Of a stretch of 64,000 bases of DNA, positions 27,326-36,827 are shown piece by piece (the stretch's first letter is position 1; every line of letters begins with the position of its first letter). Source of the DNA: Scytonema hofmannii PCC 7110 (lineage in GTDB: Bacteria > Cyanobacteriota > Cyanobacteriia > Cyanobacteriales > Nostocaceae); contig NZ_KQ976354.1 of NCBI RefSeq assembly GCF_000346485.2, forward strand, positions 10,994,341-11,058,340, read 5' to 3'. The position numbers and the translations under genes were made by a program. Below the pieces are notes generated by a model. The model saw nothing but the letters and a program-made list of their open reading frames with translations, was not told the origin of the DNA and made no database searches.

Positions 27326-29341
27326 ATGACTTCTCAATGGCTCGGTCAAAAATCAATCAATTCTTTGCTGAGCAGCTTGCTCAATCTGAGAAACCGTCAT
27401 TTGTTTATTTGCGATCTTGTTATTTTCTCCATCACTCCAATACTTGCATTAATCCTGCGTTTAGATGGCAATCTAGCTTTAGAACCATATGTTTCAGATT
27501 TAACAGCAGTGACAATACTGTTTTTAACAGTGAAACTCAGTGTATTTTGGAACTGTGGTTTTTACAGACGTTACTGGCGCTATGCTAGTGTTGAAGAACT
27601 CTCTTTTCTAGCCATGCTGATGTCAGCAGCCGCGATCGTTCAAACTTTAGTTTTTTACGTTGTTTACTATATATTTCATCATACTGTAGACAATCTGCCA
27701 CATTCACTACCATTCATTGATGGTTTGCTTTCATGTATCTTTATAGGGGCATTGCGTTTTAGTGTTAGAGCTTTGGAAAGCGTTAACCCAAAACATACAT
27801 TTAACCCACAAAAACGGGTGTTAGTTATTGGTGCAGGCAGTGCCGGGGTGTCTCTAGTTCAAGAAATGCAAAGAAATCCGCAACTTGGTTTTCATCCTGT
27901 TGCTTTCATTGACGATAATCCTCGAAAATTTCATGCACGGATTCGCGGTATTCCTGTTGTTGGCGATCGCGATCGCATTGCTGATGTTGTAAAATCTTTT
28001 GACATTCATAAAGTTATCATCGCTATGCCGACAGTTGCAGGACAAGTGATTCGAGAAATTGTAGATATTTGCAAAGCTACTGGAATACAACCCAGTACTC
28101 TACCTGGAATACATGAAATTCTCAACGGGCGCGTGCGAGTAGATAGCATTCGGGATGTGCGAATTGAGGATTTGCTCAGACGCGAACCCATAGAAACAGA
28201 TATTGTAGAAGTTTCGCAATTTCTCAAAGATAAGAAAGTTCTGATTACAGGGGCGGGTGGATCGATTGGCAGTGAATTGTGCCGTCAAATCTTTAGATGC
28301 TGTCCTGCTAAAATGATACTGATAGGACACGGAGAAAATTCTGTATTCAATATTCAGCAAGAACTCGAACAGTTTGTTCAAGGTTTGAAAAAAAATGGTG
28401 TTTCACAAATAGAAACTCCCTGTATTTCTACCTTCATTGCCGATATCCGCTTTCAAGACAGGCTGAAATACGCTTTTGAGGAATTCCGTCCTGATGTGAT
28501 TTTTCATGCAGCCGCACACAAACACGTTCCTCTGATGGAATTAAATTCACCAGAAGCAATCACCAACAATGTGCTAGGAACCAAAAATCTGTTGGATCTT
28601 GCCTTACAGTATGATGTGAAACACTTTGTGATGATTTCTACAGATAAGGCAGTCAATCCAACCAATATCATGGGCGCAAGCAAGAGAGTTGCTGAAATGC
28701 TAGTCTTACAAGCTGCTAGAGAAAGTAGTAAACCTTTTGTTGCTGTGCGTTTTGGCAATGTTTTAGGTAGTCGTGGAAGTGTTGTACCGACGTTTAAAAA
28801 GCAAATTGCTGCGGGTGGTCCGGTTACGGTGACTCATCCTGATATCTGTCGTTACTTTATGACTATTCCAGAGGCTGTTCAACTTGTTTTACAGGCTGCA
28901 ATTCTTGGTCGTGGAGGTGAGGTGTTAATGCTGAATATGGGTGAACCTGTGAAAATTGTAGACTTGGCAAAGGAATTGATTCGTCTTTCTGGATATGAGG
29001 TTAATAAGGATATTGATATTGTGTTTACAGGTTTGCGTCCGGGAGAAAAGCTGTTTGAGGAGTTGTTTATTCCTGGAGAGGAGTATGAGGATACCGAACA
29101 CGAAAATTTATTTGTTGTGAAGAATGCCAGTCGCATTATTTCTAAGAATTTGAATTGTCAAATAAATGCTTTGTGTCAAGCTGCTTATCAGAATGATTGT
29201 AATACTATCAAATTGTTGCTTGAAGAAATTGTTTCTGGATATAGCTCGGAATCTTTGAGGATTTATGCGCCTTTGGGTAATAAGTGGGGTGTTACAGTTC
29301 AGGAAAGTTTTCACGGGTTAGGAACTTTAAAATCGCTATAA
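27326..29341 (+). CDS. Membrane nucleotide-sugar 4,6-dehydratase (FlaA1/WbpM/PglF/CapD-like)
   Basis: 671 residues. Four hydrophobic segments in the first 130 residues anchor it in the inner membrane. A CoA-binding-like Rossmann segment follows (RVLVIGAGSAG near 157), then the SDR dehydratase domain with KVLITGAGGSIGSELCRQ near 308 and the catalytic stretch MISTDKAVNPTNIMGASKR near 455. Tyr is absent, as in long membrane dehydratases of this type, which use an Asp-Lys pair. It should turn UDP-GlcNAc into the 4-keto-6-deoxy sugar in the first step to a diamino or amino-deoxy sugar. It is the first gene of the plus-strand cluster, and the DegT aminotransferase at 41911 would act next. Confidence 0.92.
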   Translation: MTSQWLGQKSINSLLSSLLNLRNRHLFICDLVIFSITPILALILRLDGNLALEPYVSDLTAVTILFLTVKLSVFWNCGFYRRYWRYASVEELSFLAMLMSAAAIVQTLVFYVVYYIFHHTVDNLPHSLPFIDGLLSCIFIGALRFSVRALESVNPKHTFNPQKRVLVIGAGSAGVSLVQEMQRNPQLGFHPVAFIDDNPRKFHARIRGIPVVGDRDRIADVVKSFDIHKVIIAMPTVAGQVIREIVDICKATGIQPSTLPGIHEILNGRVRVDSIRDVRIEDLLRREPIETDIVEVSQFLKDKKVLITGAGGSIGSELCRQIFRCCPAKMILIGHGENSVFNIQQELEQFVQGLKKNGVSQIETPCISTFIADIRFQDRLKYAFEEFRPDVIFHAAAHKHVPLMELNSPEAITNNVLGTKNLLDLALQYDVKHFVMISTDKAVNPTNIMGASKRVAEMLVLQAARESSKPFVAVRFGNVLGSRGSVVPTFKKQIAAGGPVTVTHPDICRYFMTIPEAVQLVLQAAILGRGGEVLMLNMGEPVKIVDLAKELIRLSGYEVNKDIDIVFTGLRPGEKLFEELFIPGEEYEDTEHENLFVVKNASRIISKNLNCQINALCQAAYQNDCNTIKLLLEEIVSGYSSESLRIYAPLGNKWGVTVQESFHGLGTLKSL

Positions 29342-29356
29342 GATTACCGATTTCTT

Positions 29357-29490
29357 TTCCTCTTTCTTTGCGCTCTTTGCGTCTTTGCGGTTCATTTAAA
29401 TAAACAGTCTTCGAGTGGGAAAGGAGTAATTTGAATTATGAATTTTTCTTTTTTAACCGCAAAGACGCAAAGGACACAAAGAAAGAGGAA
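29357..29490. repeat. Inverted pair of dispersed AAAGACGCAAAGG repeats
   Basis: 29357-29392 and 29455-29490 are inverted copies of a sequence built on AACCGCAAAGACGCAAAGG. The segment 29427-29490 (starting TAATTTGAATTATGAATTTT) is nearly identical to 33809-33870. Both copies end just before an ATG and supply the purine-rich ribosome binding region. Confidence 0.8.
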
Positions 29491-29519
29491 GAGAAAGTGC
29501 AGATACAAAGGAAGGAATC

Positions 29520-30521
29520 ATGAGTATTGGGTTGGGGTTACATAATATATTTCAAAGGTTTGATACTCTCTCTGTGGGTGATGGGAAAAGTATTGCTTAT
29601 TTTAAGAGGTTTGTTAGGTCTGTTATTAGAAGAAGATGTGAGTGGTCTATTGGGATTTATGTGGGTGAATCTCTGTTTGATTTTGGTTCGCCTGATGGGA
29701 TGATTAATCCTGTTTTGACTGCAAAGGATGTCACGGATGTACCAGCCCTCTTTGTTGCTGACCCGTTTATGGTTTGCGATCGCAACACGTGGTATATGTT
29801 TTTTGAGGTGTTAAATGGTCGAGATAATAAGGGAGATATAGGTTTAGCGACGAGTGATGATAGTTTTAAGTGGCATTATCGACAAATTGTTCTTGATGAA
29901 CCTTTTCATTTATCTTATCCCTATGTGTTTAAAGTGGATAATGACTATTACATGATTCCGGAAAGTTATGAGGCCAATTCTGTTCGGTTATATAAGGCGA
30001 TCAATTTTCCGAATCAATGGTCTTTTGTAAAAATTTTACTGGATGGTTCTGATTATGTAGATTCTTCTATTTTTTATGACAAGGGAATGTGGTGGATGTT
30101 TACCACTTCTTTTAAGGGGAATATCTTGCGTCTTTATTATGCTAGTGAGTTAATGGGGAATTGGATTGAACATCCTAATAGCCCTGTTATTCAAGAAAAT
30201 TTAAATATCGCTAGACCGGGAGGTAGAGTTGTTGTATCTGATGGAAAAATTTTTCGATATACTCAAGATGTTGAGGGCTTTTATGGCAATCAAGTTCGAG
30301 TTGTTGAAATTACTGATCTGACAAAAACAACTTATAAAGAAGTCGCAGTTACAAACAATTCTATCCTTAAAGCTAGCGGTCATGGTTGGAATAAAATTGG
30401 AATGCACAATATTGACCCCCATCAAACTGAGAAAGGTCAATGGTTGGCTTGTGTGGATGGATATCGTATAGTTTTTGTTTTTGGATTTGATAATAATTAT
30501 AACTTGATTTGGAGATATTAG
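29520..30521 (+). CDS. GINT1 N-terminal-like five-bladed propeller protein
   Basis: 333 residues. From residue 75 the protein shows the repeating pattern of GH43/GH32-like propellers: VADPFMVCDRNTWYMFFE, then DIGLATSDDSFKWHY, SYPYVFKVDNDYYMIPES and SSIFYDKGMWWMFTT. This matches the N-terminal domain named after plant glucosamine inositolphosphorylceramide transferase 1, often found alone in bacterial polysaccharide clusters. The reaction is not known; it may bind or modify a glycan. No signal peptide, so it is probably cytosolic. SD-like GGAAGGA precedes the ATG. The next gene starts 11 bases after the stop. Confidence 0.75.
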   Translation: MSIGLGLHNIFQRFDTLSVGDGKSIAYFKRFVRSVIRRRCEWSIGIYVGESLFDFGSPDGMINPVLTAKDVTDVPALFVADPFMVCDRNTWYMFFEVLNGRDNKGDIGLATSDDSFKWHYRQIVLDEPFHLSYPYVFKVDNDYYMIPESYEANSVRLYKAINFPNQWSFVKILLDGSDYVDSSIFYDKGMWWMFTTSFKGNILRLYYASELMGNWIEHPNSPVIQENLNIARPGGRVVVSDGKIFRYTQDVEGFYGNQVRVVEITDLTKTTYKEVAVTNNSILKASGHGWNKIGMHNIDPHQTEKGQWLACVDGYRIVFVFGFDNNYNLIWRY

Positions 30522-30532
30522 GTAGGAGAAAA

Positions 30533-31285
30533 ATGGCTCTTCTGAGAAAAGAAATTATCTCAATAGCAGAAGTTTGGTTTGATGAAGAACTTCAAGATAC
30601 GAGTTTTGTAGATTTGGTTTACTATCTTCAAAGAACAAATCCTATTGAAAAATTTGAATATCAGGATTTTTACACAATTTTAATTGATTTAACAAAAAAT
30701 GAGGATGAACTTTGGAAAAAACTTCATGGAAATAATAAATATAAGATTAGACGGGCATCTCAAAAGGATAAAGTTATTTATCAGTTTTGGGATGGCGATC
30801 GCGTTGATGCTAAACTGGTGAATAACTTTTCAAATGCCTACGACAGTTTTGCTTTGGAAAAAGGTCTAAGCAAACTCAAAAGGAATCGCCTAATGCAATA
30901 TGCAGAGGCTAGCATTTTAAATATTTCTACAGTCCAATTACCCGACGAGCGACCATTAGTTTGGCACGTTTATTATCGGGGAGAAAACCGAGTTCGTCTT
31001 TTACATTCTGTATCAATTAAGAAAAACAGCGAAATAGCAACCCAAATCATTGGACGTGCAAATCGTTATCTTCACTGGCAAGATATTTTGAAGTTTAAAA
31101 GTTTGGGAATAGCCGCTTACGATTTAGGAGGATGGTATGCAGGAAACACAGATCAAGAAAGACTAAATATAAATAAATTCAAAGAAGAATTTGGTGGTGA
31201 AATTGTGAAAAATTTTAACCAGAGTTATGCCACCACGATGAAAGGCAAGTTGTATTTACTCGCACGAAAAATGAGGGGGTTATAA
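30533..31285 (+). CDS. FemAB/GNAT-like acyl- or aminoacyltransferase
   Basis: 250 residues. The segment KLHGNNKYKIRRASQKD near residue 65, and the later sequence LGIAAYDLGGWYAGN followed by FKEEFGG, are the signature of the FemAB / BioF2-like acetyltransferase fold, which in cell-wall enzymes adds amino acids and in capsule clusters is thought to acylate sugars. Substrate unknown. The chosen ATG follows TAGGAGAAAA, a good ribosome binding site; an earlier start overlapping the previous gene is less likely. Coupled to wzx by an 8-base gap. Confidence 0.75.
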   Translation: MALLRKEIISIAEVWFDEELQDTSFVDLVYYLQRTNPIEKFEYQDFYTILIDLTKNEDELWKKLHGNNKYKIRRASQKDKVIYQFWDGDRVDAKLVNNFSNAYDSFALEKGLSKLKRNRLMQYAEASILNISTVQLPDERPLVWHVYYRGENRVRLLHSVSIKKNSEIATQIIGRANRYLHWQDILKFKSLGIAAYDLGGWYAGNTDQERLNINKFKEEFGGEIVKNFNQSYATTMKGKLYLLARKMRGL

Positions 31286-31293
31286 GTTATAAA

Positions 31294-32544
31294 ATGCAAC
31301 ACCACAAGCCACTCACATTAGGTCGAAATTTTTCTTGGACTTTTGCAGGTAATCTTGTCTATGCAGCTTGCCAGTGGTGTATTTTGGTAGCATTGGCAAA
31401 ACTTGGCACACCAGAAATGGTGGGACAGTTTACCTTGGGGCTAGCGGTGACTGCACCAATCGTACTGTTTGCGAATTTACAGTTGCGGGCTGTTCAGGTT
31501 ACAGATGCCAAAAACCAGTATCTTTTCAGCGACTACTTGGGGCTAAGGTTGGTGACAACAGCTTTGGCACTTGTGATGATTGTATTTGTAACTATCATTG
31601 CCGGATATCGTTGGGAGACATCTATTATTATCTTGGTAATTGGTTTGGCTAAGGCATTGGAGTCTTTTTGTGATTTGATTTACGGGCTTGTTCAGCAACA
31701 CGAACGTATGGATTGTATTGCTATCTCTTTGATGCTGAGAGGTTTGCTGTCACTGGTGTTGTTAAGTGGTGGGGTATATCTTGCTGGGAGTGTGATGTGG
31801 GGGGCGGTAGGTTTGGCTGTTGGGTGGGCTGTTGTTTTGGTTTTTTACGACATCCGCAATGCTGTCTTGATTCTGAATAATTCCATCGCATTGCAACCGC
31901 GTTGGAGGTTAAAAACATTACTACAGTTAGTCTGGCTTGCTCTACCACTCGGTTTTGTGATGATGCTAATTTCTTTGAACACAAACATACCCCGTTACAT
32001 TATTGAACAATATTTAGGTGAACGGGAACTAGGTGTGTTTGCTGCTATGGCTTATCTGACAGTCGTAGGGGGTATGGTGGTGAATGCACTTGGTGAATCA
32101 GCTAGCGCACGATTGGCAAAATATTATGCAGATGAAGATGGTGCCGCTTTCTGGCAACTCCTTCTTAAGTTAGTTGCGATCGGTTTTCTACTTGGTGTAT
32201 TTGGTGTTTTAGTGGCTGTTGTTATGGGTCGGGAAATTCTGACACTCCTCTATCAGTCTGAGTATGCTTTGCAAGCTGATGTCTTTGTTTGGTTGATGGT
32301 GGCTGCGGGTATAGGATATGTCGGTTCTTTTTTGGGAAGTGGAGTGACTGCAACGAGACAATTTGACCAATTTCCTATTCCTTTTTTGGTTGCAACTATA
32401 ATGACTGCGGGGTTTTCGTGGTTGCTAATACCTAGATATTCGCTTGTGGGAGCGGCTTGGGCTGTTTGTGCTTCTGCCTTCTTTAGCTGTGCTATGACAA
32501 TTTTTATTCTTTTTTCGATTGAGCGTAAAAAACAAAAACTGTGA
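31294..32544 (+). CDS. Wzx-like oligosaccharide flippase
   Basis: 416 residues with about 12 hydrophobic helices (for example 17-37, 42-64, 85-105, 147-180, 205-225, 285-310, 355-405) and few charged residues between them. It belongs to the polysaccharide transporter (MATE/MVF-like) family that moves lipid-linked repeat units across the inner membrane. GAGGGGGTT lies before the start. It sits between an acyltransferase and a glycosyltransferase, as expected for a Wzx/Wzy-dependent pathway. The stop overlaps a GTG that opens the following reading frame. Confidence 0.88.
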   Translation: MQHHKPLTLGRNFSWTFAGNLVYAACQWCILVALAKLGTPEMVGQFTLGLAVTAPIVLFANLQLRAVQVTDAKNQYLFSDYLGLRLVTTALALVMIVFVTIIAGYRWETSIIILVIGLAKALESFCDLIYGLVQQHERMDCIAISLMLRGLLSLVLLSGGVYLAGSVMWGAVGLAVGWAVVLVFYDIRNAVLILNNSIALQPRWRLKTLLQLVWLALPLGFVMMLISLNTNIPRYIIEQYLGERELGVFAAMAYLTVVGGMVVNALGESASARLAKYYADEDGAAFWQLLLKLVAIGFLLGVFGVLVAVVMGREILTLLYQSEYALQADVFVWLMVAAGIGYVGSFLGSGVTATRQFDQFPIPFLVATIMTAGFSWLLIPRYSLVGAAWAVCASAFFSCAMTIFILFSIERKKQKL

Positions 32545-33773
32545 AGGTTGTTATGGGGGTGGATATGAAACCGCAGATGAACGCAGATGAACGCGGACAA
32601 TTATTGGTCACTGGTCACCGATCGCTGGTCACTGAAGAAATTCGCATCCTTCATGTTCTTGGAAGCATGAATCGGGGTGGTATTGAAACTTGGTTGATGG
32701 AGATTTTAAGGCATATCGATCGCGATCGCTACAGGATGGACTTTTTAGTTCATACAACTCAACCGGGTGCTTATGATGAGGAGATTCGCGCGATGGGGTG
32801 TCGAATTTTTCCCTGTCTTGCTCCATCTCGCCCTTGGGCTTATGCCGTAAATTTTCAACGTATTCTGCGTGAGTTTGGACCTTATGATATTGTCCACAGC
32901 CACGTCCATCACTTTAGTGGTTATGTTCTTCGTCTAGCAAAGTATGCTGGTGTACCGATTCGGATTGCCCATACTCATACAGATACAGTTTCTAGCGAGC
33001 AGAGGGGAGGGTTTTATCGACGTATATATTTCCATTTAATGAAGTCTTGGATTAACGGCTTTGCAACAGTTGGTTTGGGGAGTAGTTATAAGGCGCTAGC
33101 AGCTATATTTGGTTCGGATTGCGATCGCGATTTGCGTTGGCGGGTGATTGATTATGGATTTGATTTGACTCAATTTCATGGGTATATCGATTCAGCCCAA
33201 GTGCGTGCTGAGTTGGGTATACCAGCTGATGCTTTTGTTATCGGTCATGTTGGTCGCTTTGCATCTGTGAAAAATCATACATTTATTTTGGATATTGCTG
33301 CGGAGGTTATTCAACGAGAACCAAAAATGTATCTCTTGCTTGTGGGTGATGGACCCCTGCGCCCAGATATAGAGCAAAAAGCCGTAGAATTGGGTTTAGG
33401 CGATCGTGTTATTTTTGCAGGTGTTCGGTCTGACATACCGCGACTGATGCGTGGTGCCATGGATGTTTTTCTCTTTCCCTCTTTGTATGAAGGATTGGGA
33501 AATGTCCGGCTTGAGGCGCAGGCTGCGGGGCTTCCCAGTGTTATTTCAGATGTTGTTCCAGAACAAGGAGATATTGTTCTACCTTTGGTGAAGCGGGTTT
33601 CTCTATCTTTGCCTGCTTTTTTGTGGGCTGAGATGCTTTTGCTACACAGAGATGCGGTTTCTAGAGTCAGTCCGTCGGATGCTTTCGCACAAATGGTAGA
33701 TAGTCAGTTCAATATTAAAACAGCAGTAAAGCAGTTGGAGAATACTTATTTGAGTCAATTCATTGGTTTGTAG
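32541..33773 (+). CDS. GT4-family glycosyltransferase (EpsF-like)
   Basis: Up to 410 residues. The conserved protein begins about residue 33 (ILHVLGSMNRGGIETWL). GT-B fold features include HSHVHHFSGYVLRLAK near 118, IGHVGRFASVKNH near 238 and the donor-binding FPSLYEGLGNVRLEAQAAGLP near 320 (ExxxxxxxE). It should add a sugar to the lipid-linked repeat unit at the inner face of the membrane. The start is unclear: GTG 32541 and ATGs at 32553, 32565 and 32577 are all inside repeat DNA (CGCAGATGAACGCAGATGAA and TGGTCAC units), so the first 30 residues are repeat-encoded or part of an untranslated leader. Confidence 0.88.
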   Translation: MKVVMGVDMKPQMNADERGQLLVTGHRSLVTEEIRILHVLGSMNRGGIETWLMEILRHIDRDRYRMDFLVHTTQPGAYDEEIRAMGCRIFPCLAPSRPWAYAVNFQRILREFGPYDIVHSHVHHFSGYVLRLAKYAGVPIRIAHTHTDTVSSEQRGGFYRRIYFHLMKSWINGFATVGLGSSYKALAAIFGSDCDRDLRWRVIDYGFDLTQFHGYIDSAQVRAELGIPADAFVIGHVGRFASVKNHTFILDIAAEVIQREPKMYLLLVGDGPLRPDIEQKAVELGLGDRVIFAGVRSDIPRLMRGAMDVFLFPSLYEGLGNVRLEAQAAGLPSVISDVVPEQGDIVLPLVKRVSLSLPAFLWAEMLLLHRDAVSRVSPSDAFAQMVDSQFNIKTAVKQLENTYLSQFIGL

Positions 33774-33808
33774 TTGCGCTTTAGCGCATATATTGTCACT
33801 ACAAACTA

Positions 33809-33870
33809 ATTTGAATTATAAATTTTTCTTTTTGAACCGCAAAGACGCAAAGGACGCAAAGAAAGAGGGA
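33809..33870. repeat. Second copy of the TAATTTGAATTAT...AAAGACGCAAAGG repeat
   Basis: Nearly identical to 29427-29490 and again ends at a start codon (33883). Related weaker copies precede other cluster genes: 35430-35475, 36776-36812 (inverted) and 38783-38817. Confidence 0.8.
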
Positions 33871-33882
33871 AGGAAGTATAAC

Positions 33883-35367
33883 ATGAATCAACAAAATATT
33901 AAGACTCAATCTCGTAACGATAGTGTTATCTTTGCTATCTTGATTTGTATTCTCACATTGGTCTTTTTCTTTCAAACTTCAGAGCAATTCCTTCATTGGT
34001 TTGTGATTCCGGTGACGTTGTGTGGAATCTTAATTTGTATTGATGCTATTGAATGGTTTCGGGGTCGGTTAGATATTTTTTCTCCTATCGGTGTCCTGGG
34101 TTTATTGGGTTTTCATTTTTTCTTTTTAGCGCCTTTACTTCATGTTGGTTGGGATAAATGGTTTGATGGTATTACGCCTCCTAACGATTGGCGACCTTGG
34201 TTGGGCGGTATGGCAATTCTTAACTTTTTGGGTTTGTTAATGTATCGCTTCTCCAGGGAGATTTATTTAAAGCCTGCTCAGGGAAAGCTAGCACAGACGG
34301 TTTGGATAATAAATAAGCAGCACTTTGCTATTGTTCTTAGTTTTGCTCTGACTCTTTGTGGTGTTTTGCAGTTACTGGTTTACAAACAATATGGAGGGCT
34401 TGCAGGATATATCAATGCTTTTGCCGATCTAGAAAGTCAGGCTGGGGTAGGTCAGGGCTGGTTATTGATGATTTGTGAAAGTTTCCCAATTATAGCAATG
34501 ATGGGGTTTACAATCTATGCTCGCAATAAGAAATATTTGCAAAATTGGTGCGTACTACTCATCGTTCTAATTGTATTTTTTGGACTGAAGTTACTTTTTG
34601 GCGGTCTGCGAGGGAGTCGGAGTAATACAGTTTGGGCGCTGTTATGGGCTGTGGGTATGATTCATTTGTGGATTCGACCCATTAATAAAAAACAGATTGG
34701 TCTTGTCCTTGTCTTTGTGTTTCTTTTCATGTTCTTTTATGGTTTTTTAAAATCAGGAGGTATCGAAGGAGTTGAAGTTGCTTTCCAAGGACAGGAAGCA
34801 CGACAAGAGTACATACAAGAAAAAGGTCGAACTTGGGATAATGTCATACTTGGGGATTTAGGTAGAAGCGATTTACATGCTTTTATGCTCTACAGAATTA
34901 TGCATCCTGATACTGATTATCAACTAGCGTGGGGCAGAACATATTTTGCTGCATTTAGCATTTTAATACCCAAACCACTATGGCCTTTACCTGAAAAGCC
35001 ATTTAACAAGTCTCAAGAAGGAACAGATTTACAATACGGAATGGGTTCATATGCTCCTGAAGACTTTGTATCCTCTAAGGTTTACGGGTTAGCTGGAGAA
35101 ACTATGCTAAACTTCGGTCCTTTTGCTATTCCATTTGCTTTTATATTATTGGGGATTGTTGTTGGATATATTGAACGTTGGTTTCAGACCTTGTCTGCTT
35201 TAGATACTCGTTTGCTTATGCTACCAATGCTCGTCAATTTTAACTTTATTATTCTTGTTGGTGACTTAGATAATATCATCTTTTTTCTAGTCACAGTTGG
35301 TGCAGTTCCTTTTTTAGTGCTTCTTTTAAGTTCTAAAAAAACAATTGTGAATTTTAGGTTGGGTTGA
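33883..35367 (+). CDS. Wzy-like oligosaccharide repeat-unit polymerase
   Basis: 494 residues from the ATG after GGAAGG. About 11-12 membrane helices are spread along the protein (for example 17-60, 75-95, 110-130, 150-175, 200-222, 230-260, 275-300, 405-430, 440-480). A long loop with LGDLGRSDLHAFMLYRIMHPD near 320 and the GGLRGSRSNTVWALLW segment are typical of O-antigen-type polymerases that join flipped repeat units at the outer face of the inner membrane. Wzy proteins vary widely, so assignment rests on topology, these segments and the place next to wzx. A longer frame starts 40 codons upstream but only through repeat DNA. Confidence 0.8.
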   Translation: MNQQNIKTQSRNDSVIFAILICILTLVFFFQTSEQFLHWFVIPVTLCGILICIDAIEWFRGRLDIFSPIGVLGLLGFHFFFLAPLLHVGWDKWFDGITPPNDWRPWLGGMAILNFLGLLMYRFSREIYLKPAQGKLAQTVWIINKQHFAIVLSFALTLCGVLQLLVYKQYGGLAGYINAFADLESQAGVGQGWLLMICESFPIIAMMGFTIYARNKKYLQNWCVLLIVLIVFFGLKLLFGGLRGSRSNTVWALLWAVGMIHLWIRPINKKQIGLVLVFVFLFMFFYGFLKSGGIEGVEVAFQGQEARQEYIQEKGRTWDNVILGDLGRSDLHAFMLYRIMHPDTDYQLAWGRTYFAAFSILIPKPLWPLPEKPFNKSQEGTDLQYGMGSYAPEDFVSSKVYGLAGETMLNFGPFAIPFAFILLGIVVGYIERWFQTLSALDTRLLMLPMLVNFNFIILVGDLDNIIFFLVTVGAVPFLVLLLSSKKTIVNFRLG

Positions 35368-35500
35368 AGTACGAACCTAACATTGATTAAGCATTTGTCG
35401 TATGGCAGTCCTATTTGATAGATAAAAATTATCAACCGCTAAGACGCTAAGAGCGCCAAGAAAAGAAAGAAGAGAGAAATTTCAAGATTTTTCAATCTAA

Positions 35501-35540
35501 AATCCAAAATCCAAAATCCAAAATCCAAAATCCAAAATTT
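35501..35540. repeat. Heptamer array (AAAATCC)n
   Basis: About six copies of AAAATCC directly before the next glycosyltransferase start codon. The same family occurs inverted at 62398-62465 and 63420-63498. Confidence 0.85.
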
Positions 35541-35543
35541 TAT

Positions 35544-36764
35544 ATGCGTGTATTAGTCACAACCAGTGCTCGTTTTGCTATTATAAAAGATGGAACATTA
35601 TGGACTTCCGATCCATCTGTATCTTATCAATTTTGGTCTCGATATCTAGACGTATATGATGAAGTTCATCTGCTAGTACGTGCAACACCACGTGACATAC
35701 CACCGTTAGGATGGAAAATGGCGTCGGGAGTGGGAATTAAGCCAGTACCACTACCAGACTATCGAGGTGTATGGCAGTATGCCAAAAATTATCGTTGCGT
35801 CAAACAGATTGTCAATGACGCTATAGCCAATGCAGAAGCCGTACATTTACGCATACCTTGTGAAATTGGTGGAATGGTTCAACATTCACTAGAATCTTCA
35901 AGACCTTACGGTGTGGAGGTGATAGGTGACCCATATGATGTTTTTGCACCTGGTGCTTACAAACATCTGTTGCGTCCAGCTTTCCGTTGGTGGTTTACAA
36001 AACGATTACAGCATCAATGCAAACAAGCTACTGCGGCTGCTTACGTTACGGAAAAAGCTCTTCAACGTCGATATCCTCCTAACGCTGAGGCATTTTCTAC
36101 TCATTTTTCCAGTATTCATTTGCCAACTTCAACCTTTGTCACTGCACCACCTTCACGAGGTGAAGTTCCACCATACATTCTCGTATGCGTAGGTACTTTA
36201 GCTCAACTCTATAAAGCTCCAGACATACTCATTGATGCGATCGCTATTTGTGTTCAACAAGGATTAGACCTGCGATTAATTTGGGTAGGAGATGGCAAAT
36301 ACAAGCAAGAATTGGAAGCAAGAACTCAAATGAGAGGCTTGAGCAAGCAAGTTACTTTTTGCGGTCAATTGCATAGCAGAGATGAAGTTATTAAACAGTT
36401 AGATCGAGCCGATCTTTTCGTTTTGCCATCTCGACAAGAAGGCTTACCCAGAGCCACAATTGAGGCGATGGCGCGAGGTTTACCTTGCATTGGTTCCTCT
36501 GTAGGGGGCTTCCCCGAACTACTACTCCCAGAGGAAATGGTACCTCCCAACGATGTAGCTAGTTTAGCAGCCAAAATTTCCGAAATCTTAGCAGACCCAC
36601 AACGCATGGCTGTCATGTCAGCCCGCAATCTAGAAAAAGCCCAACTCTACAGAGATGACATCTTACGCCAACGCCGGATTAAATTTTACAAATATGTGCG
36701 CGATCGCACTCAAGAATGGCTGACCTATCGATCTTACACTCAACCTGAAATCACCCTCCTCTAA
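35544..36764 (+). CDS. GT4-family glycosyltransferase
   Basis: 406 residues. GT-B features: acceptor-side N-terminal domain (EVIGDPYDVFAPGAYKH near 120), ILVCVGTLAQLYKAPDILIDA near 212 opening the C-terminal domain, and RADLFVLPSRQEGLPRATIEAMARGLP near 290 with the nucleotide-sugar-binding Glu pair and GLP. The ATG immediately follows the AAAATCC array, with no clear Shine-Dalgarno sequence. It should transfer one sugar of the repeat unit; donor and linkage cannot be read. Confidence 0.9.
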   Translation: MRVLVTTSARFAIIKDGTLWTSDPSVSYQFWSRYLDVYDEVHLLVRATPRDIPPLGWKMASGVGIKPVPLPDYRGVWQYAKNYRCVKQIVNDAIANAEAVHLRIPCEIGGMVQHSLESSRPYGVEVIGDPYDVFAPGAYKHLLRPAFRWWFTKRLQHQCKQATAAAYVTEKALQRRYPPNAEAFSTHFSSIHLPTSTFVTAPPSRGEVPPYILVCVGTLAQLYKAPDILIDAIAICVQQGLDLRLIWVGDGKYKQELEARTQMRGLSKQVTFCGQLHSRDEVIKQLDRADLFVLPSRQEGLPRATIEAMARGLPCIGSSVGGFPELLLPEEMVPPNDVASLAAKISEILADPQRMAVMSARNLEKAQLYRDDILRQRRIKFYKYVRDRTQEWLTYRSYTQPEITLL

Positions 36765-36827
36765 TTCTTCTTTATCCGCGTTCGTCCGCGTTCATCTGCG
36801 GTTTATATTTCAACAGGAGCAAAAACA

